This document shows positions 17,671 through 26,110 of a stretch of DNA of 64,000 nucleotides, in pieces. The translations under genes and the position numbers were made by a program. The DNA is from Bryobacterales bacterium (GTDB lineage Bacteria; Acidobacteriota; Terriglobia; Bryobacterales; Bryobacteraceae): NCBI GenBank assembly GCA_016789745.1, contig JAEUQF010000152.1:1-64000 (forward strand), written 5' to 3'. Within the stretch, counting starts at the first letter, position 1, and every line of letters begins with the position of its first letter. Under the pieces are notes generated by a model. The model was given only the letters and a program-made list of their open reading frames with translations, made no database searches and was not told where the DNA came from.

Positions 17671-18055
17671 GAGTACCTCCTTCGGGTCAGAATCGGGCGT
17701 CTACGCGTAGATGACGTCAAACTCTATTCTGAAGGAAAACGCACGGAGGGAACAGCGAAATCGGACGTAGGCGGATGAAAAGCGCGGGCCGGTATCAGCG
17801 GAAGCGACTCGGGTTGTGCCGGCCTTCCCAGGTAGTTCTTCACGGGCGGTTTAGCACCCCCTTGAAGGCCGCCAACAGGGGAAACGGCAAAAACCCTGCT
17901 GCACTTCTGTCGTCGCTGCCAGCTTCCACCGGCCCACTGCGGACATGCCGTTCGCCTTCCTGCCTGCCGTTCTCCTTCGGTTGGCGATGCGCGGCGGAAA
18001 CTACAAAATCAGCCGCTACGGCAGTCTTACTGGAGCAAGCGATGGGCCATTGCGT
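17671..18055. other. 385-nt intergenic region without a recognised gene
   Basis: It holds the promoter region of the cytochrome gene (with its AAGGAGGT at the left end) and the 3' flank of the permease gene. I see a CTACGCGTAG palindrome at about 17700-17709 and a weak GGCGG/CCGCC stem near 17847-17875, but no credible ORF, tRNA or terminator with a T-run. Short frames here have no ribosome site and no domain. Confidence 0.5.
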
Positions 18056-20707
18056 TCACTCCGGCCGCAGTGCCTCCATCGGGTCAATGCATGCGGCGCG
18101 GCGGGCCGGTAGGAACGCTGCCAACGTGGCCGCCGCAAGGAAGAGAAGAACCACGGCCGCGACCAAAGCCGGATCGATCGCCTTGGTTCCGAATAAGGAG
18201 TTCTCCACCAGCCGCCTACCCGCCACACTGGCAATTACGCCGGCCAACAATCCCGAAAGCACGGGCCGACTGGCGACTTCCACGGTCAAACGGTAGATGC
18301 TGGTGCGCCGGGCGCCTAATGCCATTCGCACGCCGATCTCCTGTCTGCGAGCGGCCACGGCATAGCTGAGCACGCTGTAAATGCCGACCATCGCGAGCGC
18401 CAGCGCTGCCGCACCGAATGCGGATAACACAAAGGTCTGGAACCGCTCACGAGCCAGAGAATCGCGCAGTTGGGCATCCAGTGTCTTGATACGGGCAACG
18501 GCGATATCAGGCGTTCTCTGCTGCACAATAGCCCGCATTGCGGGGACAACCGCACTGGCCGCTTCCCTCGCCCGCACGACGAACAGCATATTGGCTGGCG
18601 TGCGGTAAGTGTACTGCACGTATGCCATGCGCACCGGAGCCGTCTTAAGCGATGCCGACTTGGAATCTGCCACCACGCCGATGACATGGAAGGTCTTCCC
18701 CAGCAACTTCACCTGCCCACCAATCGGGTCTTCCTGTCCCCAAAGCGCCGCGGCTTCGCCTTCGGAGAGGATCGCGACATCGCGGCCGCGATCCCGCTCT
18801 TCGAAGAACCGTCCCGCCAGCAGGCGCTGCCGTGTCGTTTCGAAGTACCCGGCGCTGACCCAACGGGCATTCACCATCGGGCCCTTTTGTTCAGGCCTGT
18901 CCGGCCTTCCTGCGAATTCCACCCAGCTTTCCCCCTCCAGCGGCATGGCGCTCATATAGGCGGCGGACTCCACGTCAGGTAGGGCACGCAAGCCCTGCAG
19001 GAGACTATCGATGATGGCAACGCGGTCGGCCTCTTTCTGGTAATACTTCGGCGGCAGCCGCAACTCCGCCACCGCTACGTGCGCGGTCTCAAAGCCCTTG
19101 TCCTGATTCAGCAGATGCACCAAACTGCGGACAAACAGGCCGGTCACCAACAGCAGAGCCGTACATCCGAAAACCTGAAACCCAATCAGCCAGGAGCGGG
19201 CCGCATGGCTGGAGCGGCTGCCATGGGTGCGCGCGCTTCCTTGCTGCATGGCGGAGTGCGGGTCCGTCTTGAGTGTCCGCAATGCGGGAAGCAGGCCCGC
19301 CAGCAAGCACGCCGCTAGCGTCATCAACAAGGAAAACAGCAGCACCTTGCCGTTCAGATGTACTTCGCTGAGCCGCGGCAAGTCGACCGGCGCATAACGC
19401 TGGAAGGCGGCCAGCCCAGCAGCCGCGAGGCCCACGCCGAGCAGGCCGCCCGTTCCAGCTAGAATGAGGCTCTCGGCTAAGGCGCTGGAGAGCAGGCGCA
19501 GCCGCGCCGCACCCAGGGCTGCGCGCAACGCAGTGTCCCGGCTGCCGCTGAGCGCACGACCCAACTGCGCATTCGCCAGGTTCAGGCAAGCCAGCAGCAG
19601 CAGGCCACCCACGGACGCCATCAGCAGCCATAAGCCGGAACGCGCATCACCCACCATCACGTCCTGCATGGGACGAAGCGAAGCACGAAGCTCGCCGGGC
19701 TGCTTCCCGATTTGGCCCGCGGGCATCTCCCCCAACACCTGACCTTGGACGGTGTTCAATTCGGCTTCGGCGGCAGCAGCCGTCACGCCGTTTCTCAGCC
19801 TGGTTAGCGTCACCCAGTTGCCGTAGTTGCCATTCCATTCCATGGCGCCATAGTTGAACTGTACGGGGCGAAAGATGGCAGGCTCGCGGACACCACTCTT
19901 CGGCTGGCCGGAGGGGAATGCACGTAAAGCATTGGCGTTGGGGAATTGGAATTCGGGCGGTAGGATACCAACCACTTCCACAGGCGCCTCTTCCACGCGG
20001 ATGGTGCGCCCAAGGATGTCCGCACGGCCGCCGAACCAACTCTGCCACGCGGCGTGAGTGAGAACCGCCGTGGCCGGCTCGCCCCTGGCTCCCTCGCCGG
20101 CACGGAAGGTGCGGCCCAGCAGCGGCCGTACTTCCAGCAGGTCGAAAAGGTTGGGCGTACAGACCACTGTCCCAGCAATCTGGGTGGCCTGCCCTTCCGG
20201 ACTTACGGCCCGCACACCTTGCGAGAAGGAGGCGAAGCCGGTGACGGCCTTCGCACGCCGTGCCCAGAGATCCACGTGGCGCGGGTTGGGACCCACCGCG
20301 TCCCCGCCCAGGAACCGTACGTGCTCCCAGGCCACCATGAGCCGGTCGCTCTCGCGATAAACCAACGGTTCCAGCAGCACCGAGTTCACCAGAGTGAACA
20401 CCGCTGTCCCGGCGCCGATGCCTAGACCGAGCGTGATGACGGAGGCGAGAGCAAAGCCAGGGCTCTTCTTCAGCCGGCGAATGCCCACCCGCAAGTCCGT
20501 CAGCAGCGCCTCCAGCCACGTCCAGCCCCACACCTGCCGGACGTCTTCCTGAATGCGGGTACGATTGCCCAGCGCGCGCCGGGCGGCAAACTGCGCCTCG
20601 TCCGCGCTGAGGCCCGCCTCCCGGTGTTCCGCCTCCTCCAACTCCAGATGCGCCTGCAACTCGCGCTTCAGATCGTCATCTTTCTGCTTCCGCCGCCACC
20701 ATCTCAT
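18056..20707 (-). CDS. ADOP-type ABC transporter permease (MacB/FtsX-like, acidobacterial duplicated orphan permease)
   Basis: 883 aa from the ATG at 20707 (the TTG at 20749 would overlap the upstream regulator). An N-terminal soluble segment (about 1-75, M-R-W-W-R-R-K-Q then E-L-Q-A-H-L-E-L-E...A-R-R-A-L-G-N) typical of ADOP permeases precedes two copies of the MacB_PCD periplasmic domain plus FtsX four-helix unit (first about 85-480, second about 500-883, ending R-R-A-A-C-I-D-P-M-E-A-L-R). No ATPase gene is adjacent, as is usual for the family. Transcribed 20 nt downstream of a PadR regulator, the standard arrangement. Transported substrate unknown; export of antimicrobial or lipidic compounds is a family-level guess. 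Confidence 0.92.
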   Translation of the reverse strand: MRWWRRKQKDDDLKRELQAHLELEEAEHREAGLSADEAQFAARRALGNRTRIQEDVRQVWGWTWLEALLTDLRVGIRRLKKSPGFALASVITLGLGIGAGTAVFTLVNSVLLEPLVYRESDRLMVAWEHVRFLGGDAVGPNPRHVDLWARRAKAVTGFASFSQGVRAVSPEGQATQIAGTVVCTPNLFDLLEVRPLLGRTFRAGEGARGEPATAVLTHAAWQSWFGGRADILGRTIRVEEAPVEVVGILPPEFQFPNANALRAFPSGQPKSGVREPAIFRPVQFNYGAMEWNGNYGNWVTLTRLRNGVTAAAAEAELNTVQGQVLGEMPAGQIGKQPGELRASLRPMQDVMVGDARSGLWLLMASVGGLLLLACLNLANAQLGRALSGSRDTALRAALGAARLRLLSSALAESLILAGTGGLLGVGLAAAGLAAFQRYAPVDLPRLSEVHLNGKVLLFSLLMTLAACLLAGLLPALRTLKTDPHSAMQQGSARTHGSRSSHAARSWLIGFQVFGCTALLLVTGLFVRSLVHLLNQDKGFETAHVAVAELRLPPKYYQKEADRVAIIDSLLQGLRALPDVESAAYMSAMPLEGESWVEFAGRPDRPEQKGPMVNARWVSAGYFETTRQRLLAGRFFEERDRGRDVAILSEGEAAALWGQEDPIGGQVKLLGKTFHVIGVVADSKSASLKTAPVRMAYVQYTYRTPANMLFVVRAREAASAVVPAMRAIVQQRTPDIAVARIKTLDAQLRDSLARERFQTFVLSAFGAAALALAMVGIYSVLSYAVAARRQEIGVRMALGARRTSIYRLTVEVASRPVLSGLLAGVIASVAGRRLVENSLFGTKAIDPALVAAVVLLFLAAATLAAFLPARRAACIDPMEALRPE

Positions 20708-20727
20708 AGGCCGCCTGCTTTCCTTGT

Positions 20728-21084
20728 TTACGTCTCGGTTGCGGGCCAAAGGATGCGCGCGATGGCTTCACTCATCAGCTTCCAGCGCGATTCCTCGGCC
20801 CGCAGGTGTTTCCTGCCCGCGGGAGTGAGCCGGTAATACTTGAACTCCCGCTTCAGATCCTTGCCCGCCGGCTCCCACTTGGCTTGAATCAGCTCCTTAC
20901 GCTCCAGCCGGTGCAACGCCGGATAGAGGGAACCATGCTCCACCTGCAACAGCTCGTCGCTGGTGCGCTGGATATGCTTCGCGATCTGATGACCATGCGC
21001 GGGACCCATTTGCAATGTCCTGAGAATGAGCATGTCCAGGGTGCCCTGCAACAACTCAATCCGGTTTCTCGGTTCTTTTCCCAT
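20728..21084 (-). CDS. PadR-family transcriptional regulator paired with the ADOP permease
   Basis: 118 aa from the ATG at 21084 (alternative ATG at 21096). Sequence M-G-K-E-P-R-N-R-I-E-L-L-Q-G-T-L-D-M-L-I-L is the standard opening; the winged helix follows (about 10-85: G-H-Q-I-A-K-H-I, E-H-G-S-L-Y-P-A-L-H-R-L-E) and a C-terminal dimerisation helix. PadR proteins are ligand-responsive repressors. Here an 8-bp inverted repeat at 21097-21125 overlaps a TAGAAT hexamer just before the start, suggesting autorepression and joint control of the permease. Confidence 0.92.
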   Translation of the reverse strand: MGKEPRNRIELLQGTLDMLILRTLQMGPAHGHQIAKHIQRTSDELLQVEHGSLYPALHRLERKELIQAKWEPAGKDLKREFKYYRLTPAGRKHLRAEESRWKLMSEAIARILWPATET

Positions 21085-21094
21085 TACGGAAGAC

Positions 21095-21125
21095 ATTCTA
21101 CCCAAGTTCCAGAAAAATGGGTAGA
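21095..21125 (-). promoter_or_regulatory. Candidate PadR operator over its own -10
   Basis: TCTACCCA (21097-21104) and TGGGTAGA (21118-21125) form a perfect 8-bp inverted repeat with a 13-nt spacer. On the minus strand TAGAAT (21095-21100) overlaps the inner arm and ends 10 nt before the ATG at 21084. A repressor bound here would cover the promoter. Seen in sequence; the regulatory role is inferred. Confidence 0.55.
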
Positions 21126-21168
21126 CGGTCAACCCAGCCAGGGTTTCAGGAAGTGGTGGTGAAGGATT

Positions 21169-21771
21169 TTAGGCGAGCGGGTCCCAGACCGGCAATAGAT
21201 CCAGCACGAAGCCAGCAACCGGCCCCTCGCCGGTTAACCTGCTCAGATCAGTGCGCAGTTCCGGCTCATGTCCGGGACGGTAGATCTCAGCCGAGCGGGT
21301 TTCTGGGTCGATCAGCCAGCCGAGTTGTGCGCCGTTGGCCAGCCACTCGGCCATCTCGTCGCGCAGGACCCGCAGACGATCACTGGGAGATCGGAGTTCG
21401 ACTACGAAATCCGGGCAGATTGGCCAGTACTTACCAAGAGAGCCGGGAGCGAGGTTCTGGATACGGCCCCTGTCGATCCAGGCGGCGTCCGCGGACCGCC
21501 GTGCGCCGTTCGGCAACTTCCAACCGCTGGACGAATCGAAGGAGAGACCGCGTTTATCGGCCAACGCCCAATCCAGCAACTTTCCACTGATAAAGTTGTT
21601 CCGAGCGCCGGTAAGGGTAAAGTTCGGCGGCATTACGATAAGTTCTCCATGTGCCGTCATCTCAAACGCGAGATCCGGATGCTCGGCACAGAGATCGGCG
21701 AAGGCGTCATCGGTCATAAGACCAACGGTCAGAGTAGCCGGCAGGTAGGTCTCGTCCAACACGAACGCCAT
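21169..21771 (-). CDS. Uma2-family (DUF820) putative restriction-endonuclease-fold protein
   Basis: 200 aa from the ATG at 21771; the frame stays open a further 309 nt upstream but that stretch lies inside the next gene and has no domain. PD-(D/E)XK-type marks: F-E-M-T-A-H-G-E-L-I-V-M-P-P near 35, S-S-G-W-K-L-P-N-G near 78, P-D-F-V-V-E-L-R-S-P-S-D near 125, and G-W-L-I-D-P-E-T near 157. These proteins are abundant in cyanobacteria and some acidobacteria; nuclease activity is assumed from fold, rarely shown. It is probably not functionally tied to its neighbours. Confidence 0.88.
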   Translation of the reverse strand: MAFVLDETYLPATLTVGLMTDDAFADLCAEHPDLAFEMTAHGELIVMPPNFTLTGARNNFISGKLLDWALADKRGLSFDSSSGWKLPNGARRSADAAWIDRGRIQNLAPGSLGKYWPICPDFVVELRSPSDRLRVLRDEMAEWLANGAQLGWLIDPETRSAEIYRPGHEPELRTDLSRLTGEGPVAGFVLDLLPVWDPLA

Positions 21772-21790
21772 AGCATCAGTATACCGGGCC

Positions 21791-22573
21791 CTACCCCCGC
21801 CACAGAGGCCGCGCGGCCAAGGCCTGGCGGAGTGCAAAGACGAAAACCGCGGCCATCGCGAGAAACGCGGCGCCCACCAGAGGGACACCCGCCGTGCGTT
21901 GCTGGCGCGACAGCAGCCATCCCAGAGCGGGCAGAATCTGGATGCCGTGCATCCCGGCGAAATGAGCCACCCGCAGGTCGCCAAAGCGCGTGCTCCAGTT
22001 GAGGAACGGCAGGCCGGGGCCGCCGTCGGCCGTTCCCACCGTATGCGCCATGTTGCGAACAATGAGGGCTCCTTCGGCACTCGCGATGAGGAACAGGACT
22101 AGGCCGAGCCGCACGCCCCACAGCATGGCAGGGGGCAACGGGGACGGCGTGAACAGAAACAGAAACAACAGCAGCGCGGCGAACGCGGTATTCATGGCGA
22201 TCATCACACCCATGGTGGCGAAGACCATGCCATTGAACGGCGTGCTGTTGTTGAAATGCGAGCCAACTCCCCGGGCGGCTTGCAGCAAGATGGCGGAGAT
22301 CTCGACCAGCATCGTGAAGGCGGCGCCGAACGCCACGACGCGCTTCGGCCAGGCCGGGCCCTGCAACTGCAGCAGCATCCAACCGACGGTGAGAACGTAC
22401 AACACGATAGATGTTTCGAACTTCAGCGGCTTGATCCAGGGGCTGATGCCGGCCACCTCGCGCGGGTCGAGCAGCAGGCCAGCCAGCGAGGGCGGCACCA
22501 ACAGCAGGTTGACCAGTGCGGTCCAGGCCAGCGCCGGGTATTCGGTTCGAAGCGATTCCCAAAACGTAAGCAT
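21791..22573 (-). CDS. Polytopic membrane protein of unknown function
   Basis: 260 aa with about seven hydrophobic segments (roughly 15-35, 52-72, 80-100, 115-142, 150-170, 205-220, 230-250). A striking H-F-A-G-M-H-G-I-Q-I-L-P motif near 205 and H-F-N-N-S-T-P-F-N-G-M near 105 put conserved-looking histidines beside membrane helices, which could bind heme or a metal. It starts directly after the stop codon of the ABA4-like gene (TAA then ATG), so the two are translated as a pair. I do not recognise a characterised family. Confidence 0.7.
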   Translation of the reverse strand: MLTFWESLRTEYPALAWTALVNLLLVPPSLAGLLLDPREVAGISPWIKPLKFETSIVLYVLTVGWMLLQLQGPAWPKRVVAFGAAFTMLVEISAILLQAARGVGSHFNNSTPFNGMVFATMGVMIAMNTAFAALLLFLFLFTPSPLPPAMLWGVRLGLVLFLIASAEGALIVRNMAHTVGTADGGPGLPFLNWSTRFGDLRVAHFAGMHGIQILPALGWLLSRQQRTAGVPLVGAAFLAMAAVFVFALRQALAARPLWRG

Positions 22574-23005
22574 TTAGCGAGCCTCGTAGGGATCCAGATG
22601 CCGGCGCCAGGCCACGCGGACTAATAAGTAGAGCCCGAGGCCGACGGGTCCCAGGAGGAACGTGAACACCAGGCACGGAGCGACGGCCCAGCGCGGGATC
22701 CCGTGCGCTACGGCATCGCGCGACTCCCAGGCGCCGGTGAACAGGTCGAAGATGAGGTAGTGGATCCAGCCGCCCAACAGCACGGCTCGGTTCTGGAACA
22801 ACTGCGCCACCTCATCGAGGGTGCCGAAACCGCCGCCCGAACCCCAGTTCGTCACCAGTAGCCAGGCGTACAGGGGCCCCAGCAACATGGGCACCACCAA
22901 CGCGGCGTAACGTTGCGACCAGCGCCAGCGCGGGGCAACGGCGATCAGCAGCCACCCGGGCAGCACCGCGAGATTGGCGAACGAGAAAAGCGCATCGAGG
23001 GGCAT
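22574..23005 (-). CDS. ABA4-like (DUF4281) membrane protein
   Basis: 143 aa, four hydrophobic segments. The core motif L-G-G-W-I-H-Y-L-I-F-D-L-F-T-G-A-W-E-S-R-D near 78-98 is the hallmark of the ABA4-like family, named for a plant plastid protein needed for neoxanthin formation; bacterial members have no proven reaction. Translationally linked to the downstream seven-helix protein. The gene is divergent from the secreted hydrolase at 23072, with a 66-nt gap that must carry both promoters. Confidence 0.85.
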   Translation of the reverse strand: MPLDALFSFANLAVLPGWLLIAVAPRWRWSQRYAALVVPMLLGPLYAWLLVTNWGSGGGFGTLDEVAQLFQNRAVLLGGWIHYLIFDLFTGAWESRDAVAHGIPRWAVAPCLVFTFLLGPVGLGLYLLVRVAWRRHLDPYEAR

Positions 23006-23033
23006 GATCGCAGCATTACATGCTGGACGGCGG

Positions 23034-23064
23034 TTGTGGCAATGCGCCCCGGCGCTATTACAAT
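23034..23064 (+). promoter_or_regulatory. Putative promoter of the 23072 hydrolase gene, near-leaderless
   Basis: TACAAT at 23059-23064 ends 7 nt before the GTG start at 23072; TTGTGG at 23034-23039 is a possible -35 with a 19-nt spacer. Transcription would begin at or next to the start codon. Confidence 0.45.
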
Positions 23065-23071
23065 AGGCAGC

Positions 23072-25033
23072 GTGACGCGGAACCTGCTCGCCCTCCTACT
23101 GCTCCCTCTCGCTCTCCCTGCCGCGGTTACCCGCATTGAGATAACGGAACGATCGCCCATTCTCGAAGGCCGGGCCTTCGGCAAAACCGGTGCCTACGAA
23201 CGGCTCATCGGAAAGGCGTACTTCGCCGTGGATCCGACGGCCGCCGCCAACCAGGACGTCGTTAACCTGAAACTGGCGCCACGCAATGCGAAGGGCCTGG
23301 TGGAGTTTTACGCCGACTTCGTGTTGTTCGCGCCGCGCGATCCGGCGAAGGGCAACGGCACCATTTTGTTTGAGGTGTCGAATCGGGGCCGCAAGGGGTT
23401 GGTGTCGGTGTTCAATCGGGGCGCGGGCTCGAATGATCCGCGCACGGCGGCGGAAATCGGCGATGGTCTGCTGTTTGAGAAGGGCTTCCTGCTGGCGTGG
23501 ATTGGCTGGCAGTTCGATGTGCCGCGCGAACCACCACTGATGAGCGTCACGGTGCCGATCGCGCGGAAGCCCGATGGCGGCCCCATCACGGGCGTAGTGC
23601 GGTCGGACTTCGTGCCGGACGATGCGATCACGCGCATTTCGCTCGGCGACCGGCTGTTCTTTCCATACAAGGTCGCGGATCCGAATGACCCGGGCAATAC
23701 GCTCACCGAACGCAGCCTGGCGAATGGCCCGCGGCGTGTGATTCCGCGGTCGCAATGGAAGTTTAGTGAGGACCGCGGCGCGGTGGAGAAGACCTCCGGC
23801 TTTGAGTCGGGCAAGATCTACGAGGTGGTGTACAAGTCGCAGGATCCGCCGGTGACGGGCTTGGGTATGGCGGGCATCCGTGATCTGATCGCCGCGTTGA
23901 AAGCCGGAACGGCACCGGCACCGTTGCACTCGCTGAAACCCGCCGCACGCCGGGCACTGGCGTTCGGCAGTTCGCAAAGCGGCCGCTTCCTGCGCACCTT
24001 CCTTTATCAGGGCTTCAACAAAGATGAACAGGGCGGGCGTGTGTTCGATGGCATGTGGATCAACGTGGCGGGCGGCGGTCGCGGCAACTTCAACCATCAA
24101 TTCGCGCAGCCTTCCCGGGATGCGCGGCCGTTCTTCAACTTCTATTACGCCACCGACATCTTCCCGTTCACTGACCTGGAACAGAGCGACCCGGTGACGG
24201 GCATGAAGGGTGGCCTGCTGCTGCGCGCGCAGAAGGAAGGCGTGCTGCCGAAGATCTTCTACACCAACAGCGCCTATGAATACTACGGACGCGCCGCGTC
24301 GCTGATGCACACGTCGCTGGATGGCAAGGCCGACGCGCCGCTGGGGCCGACATCGCGGCTATATGTGATGGCGGGTGGCAATCATGGCCCGGGCAGTTTC
24401 CCGCCGCGGCCGTCGAAAACCACTCGCTATCTGAACAATGCGAATGACTGGGGCTGGTTCAGCCGCGGGCTTCTGGATGCGTTTCAAGGCTGGCTGGCCG
24501 AAGACAAGGAGCCACCCGCTTCGATGTATCCGAACGTGGCGCGCAAGGAACTGGTGCCGCTCAGCCAGGTACGCTTCCCCAAGCGGCCTGACGTGAAGAC
24601 GCCCACACGCTTGCACGATGTTTACCGGCTGGACTTCGGCCCTGACTTCCGCACGCGCGGTATTGTGACCTATGAACCACCGAAGATGGGGCCGCCGTTT
24701 ACGGTACTGGTGCCGCAGGTGGATGCCGACGGCAACGACATCGGCGGGTTGAAGACGCCGCAGGTGGCCGTACCGCTGGCCGCGCACACGGGCTGGAATC
24801 TGCGCAATCCGGCCATAGGGTCGCCTGAGGAGTTGTTCAGCATGGTGGGCTCCTACTTCCCGTTCTCGAAAGAGGTGGTCATCCAGCGCTACCAGAACAA
24901 GCAGGCCTATCTGGCAAAGGTACGGAAGGAAGCGCAGCGGCTCATCGCGGAGCGCTACCTGTTGGAACGCGACCTGCCTGCGCTGGAAGCCTTGTCGGCA
25001 AAGGAATGGGATTGGATCATGGCGCGGCAGTAG
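23072..25033 (+). CDS. Secreted alpha/beta hydrolase-domain protein (Abhydrolase_10 type)
   Basis: 653 aa from the GTG at 23072, chosen because it gives a clean signal peptide (V-T-R-N-L-L-A-L-L-L-L-P-L-A-L-P-A-A) and follows a -10-like TACAAT; an ATG at 23042 is in frame. The long family-specific N-terminal domain (about 20-285) precedes the nucleophile elbow A-F-G-S-S-Q-S-G-R-F with Ser303. A late G-G-N-H-G-P segment (about 435) may supply the histidine. Family knowledge: these large secreted hydrolases are widespread in acidobacteria and proteobacteria with no assigned substrate. The Fe-S protein gene begins 3 nt after its stop. Confidence 0.8.
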   Translation: MTRNLLALLLLPLALPAAVTRIEITERSPILEGRAFGKTGAYERLIGKAYFAVDPTAAANQDVVNLKLAPRNAKGLVEFYADFVLFAPRDPAKGNGTILFEVSNRGRKGLVSVFNRGAGSNDPRTAAEIGDGLLFEKGFLLAWIGWQFDVPREPPLMSVTVPIARKPDGGPITGVVRSDFVPDDAITRISLGDRLFFPYKVADPNDPGNTLTERSLANGPRRVIPRSQWKFSEDRGAVEKTSGFESGKIYEVVYKSQDPPVTGLGMAGIRDLIAALKAGTAPAPLHSLKPAARRALAFGSSQSGRFLRTFLYQGFNKDEQGGRVFDGMWINVAGGGRGNFNHQFAQPSRDARPFFNFYYATDIFPFTDLEQSDPVTGMKGGLLLRAQKEGVLPKIFYTNSAYEYYGRAASLMHTSLDGKADAPLGPTSRLYVMAGGNHGPGSFPPRPSKTTRYLNNANDWGWFSRGLLDAFQGWLAEDKEPPASMYPNVARKELVPLSQVRFPKRPDVKTPTRLHDVYRLDFGPDFRTRGIVTYEPPKMGPPFTVLVPQVDADGNDIGGLKTPQVAVPLAAHTGWNLRNPAIGSPEELFSMVGSYFPFSKEVVIQRYQNKQAYLAKVRKEAQRLIAERYLLERDLPALEALSAKEWDWIMARQ

Positions 25034-25035
25034 GT

Positions 25036-26025
25036 ATGGCCGACTCCAGGCGCTATCAGCCCAAGCCCGAGACGCTCGCCCTGCTGGCAGAGTCCGGCAA
25101 CCCTATCAATGGCCTTGGCGAAGCCGAGCCCCGGCGTCCATCGCCCTTCTTCTGGCACCCGCCGGATAAGCACCCGTATGGCGAGTTGCAGAAGGCGGCC
25201 CGGCAAAGTTCGCGGCGATGCCCGGGAGCCACGGAGGCCTTTGTCGCCGCCTACACGCATCCGGAACTGGTGCCAGTTGCCGCCAGCCGGCGCGAGGCAT
25301 CGGCCCGGCAGTTCAGCAGCGAAGTCACGGCATTCGCACAGCAGCAGGAAGCAGACGCGGTGGGTATCGCAGCCATGGACCCGCTGTACGTCTTTGAGGG
25401 ATACAGCATTGAGGAGCCGTGGGTGATAGTGCTCGGGCTGGCTCATGACTACGAGCAACTGAAGCAGGTGCCTTCCGATGAATCGAACGGCGCCGGCGTT
25501 ACCGATATCGGCCGGCAGTATGCCCGCGGCACACGCGCCTCCTACGCGCTGGCCAATTGGATTCGGTCGCAAGGCTACCAGGCGCGTGCATTCCCGGGCC
25601 CTTCAGCCGATGCGCTGCTGCTCATCCCACCTGCCATTGCTGCCGGCCTGGGCGAGTTAGGCAAGCATGGATCCCTCATCAACCGCCAGTTTGGATCAGG
25701 TTTTCGACTGGCCGGCGTCACCACGGACATGCCGTTGGAAGCAACGGCACCGGACATCTTCGGCGCCGATGCTTTCTGCCAGACGTGCCAGATCTGCACT
25801 CGGGAATGCCCGCCCGGCGCTATTGCACCGGAGAAACAGATGGTGCGCGGCGTGAAGCGGTGGTATGTGGATTTCGACAAATGCATTCCCTATTTCGCCG
25901 AAACGGCTTCGTGCGGTATCTGTATCGCGGTGTGCCCGTGGACGCGGCCGCAGGTCCGTCCGAAGCTGCTGGCCGCGATGGCGCGGCGGGAGAGGGACGA
26001 ATCGGAGTCCGGCAGCCCGCGATGA
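25036..26025 (+). CDS. 4Fe-4S protein resembling the C-terminal core of reductive dehalogenases / QueG
   Basis: 329 aa from the ATG at 25036, 3 nt after the preceding stop. Residues about 105-235 look like the cobalamin-binding reductase fold (D-A-V-G-I-A-A-M-D, P-W-V-I-V-L-G-L-A, L-G-E-L-G-K-H-G-S-L-I). Two ferredoxin clusters follow: C-Q-T-C-Q-I-C-T-R-E-C-P (about 249-260) and D-K-C-I-P-Y-F...C-G-I-C-I-A-V-C-P-W (about 286-309), the spacing seen in respiratory reductive dehalogenases. There is no Tat signal and no rdhB anchor gene, and it is shorter than a typical RdhA (about 450-500 aa), so a cytoplasmic, catabolic-type or queuosine-like reductase is also possible. Activity is not established. 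Confidence 0.7.
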   Translation: MADSRRYQPKPETLALLAESGNPINGLGEAEPRRPSPFFWHPPDKHPYGELQKAARQSSRRCPGATEAFVAAYTHPELVPVAASRREASARQFSSEVTAFAQQQEADAVGIAAMDPLYVFEGYSIEEPWVIVLGLAHDYEQLKQVPSDESNGAGVTDIGRQYARGTRASYALANWIRSQGYQARAFPGPSADALLLIPPAIAAGLGELGKHGSLINRQFGSGFRLAGVTTDMPLEATAPDIFGADAFCQTCQICTRECPPGAIAPEKQMVRGVKRWYVDFDKCIPYFAETASCGICIAVCPWTRPQVRPKLLAAMARRERDESESGSPR

Positions 26026-26035
26026 CCGCGCAAAC

Positions 26036-26072
26036 TTTGCATATTTTCAACATTTCGAAACTATCTTAGAAT
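26036..26072 (+). promoter_or_regulatory. AT-rich promoter/operator before the ArsR gene
   Basis: A locally AT-rich patch in high-GC DNA. TTGCAT (26037-26042) and TATCTT (26062-26067) are candidate -35 and -10 with a 19-nt spacer, and a perfect TTTCGAAA palindrome (26053-26060) lies between them, where a dimeric ArsR repressor could bind. Confidence 0.45.
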
Positions 26073-26110
26073 CGGGCTTGGGGCTCTTCACCGGGCCCCG
26101 GGAGGGACCC

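Noticed and set aside
17775-18296. 173-codon plus-strand frame in the gap before the ADOP permease
   Set aside because: No ribosome site or domain and it runs antisense into the permease gene.
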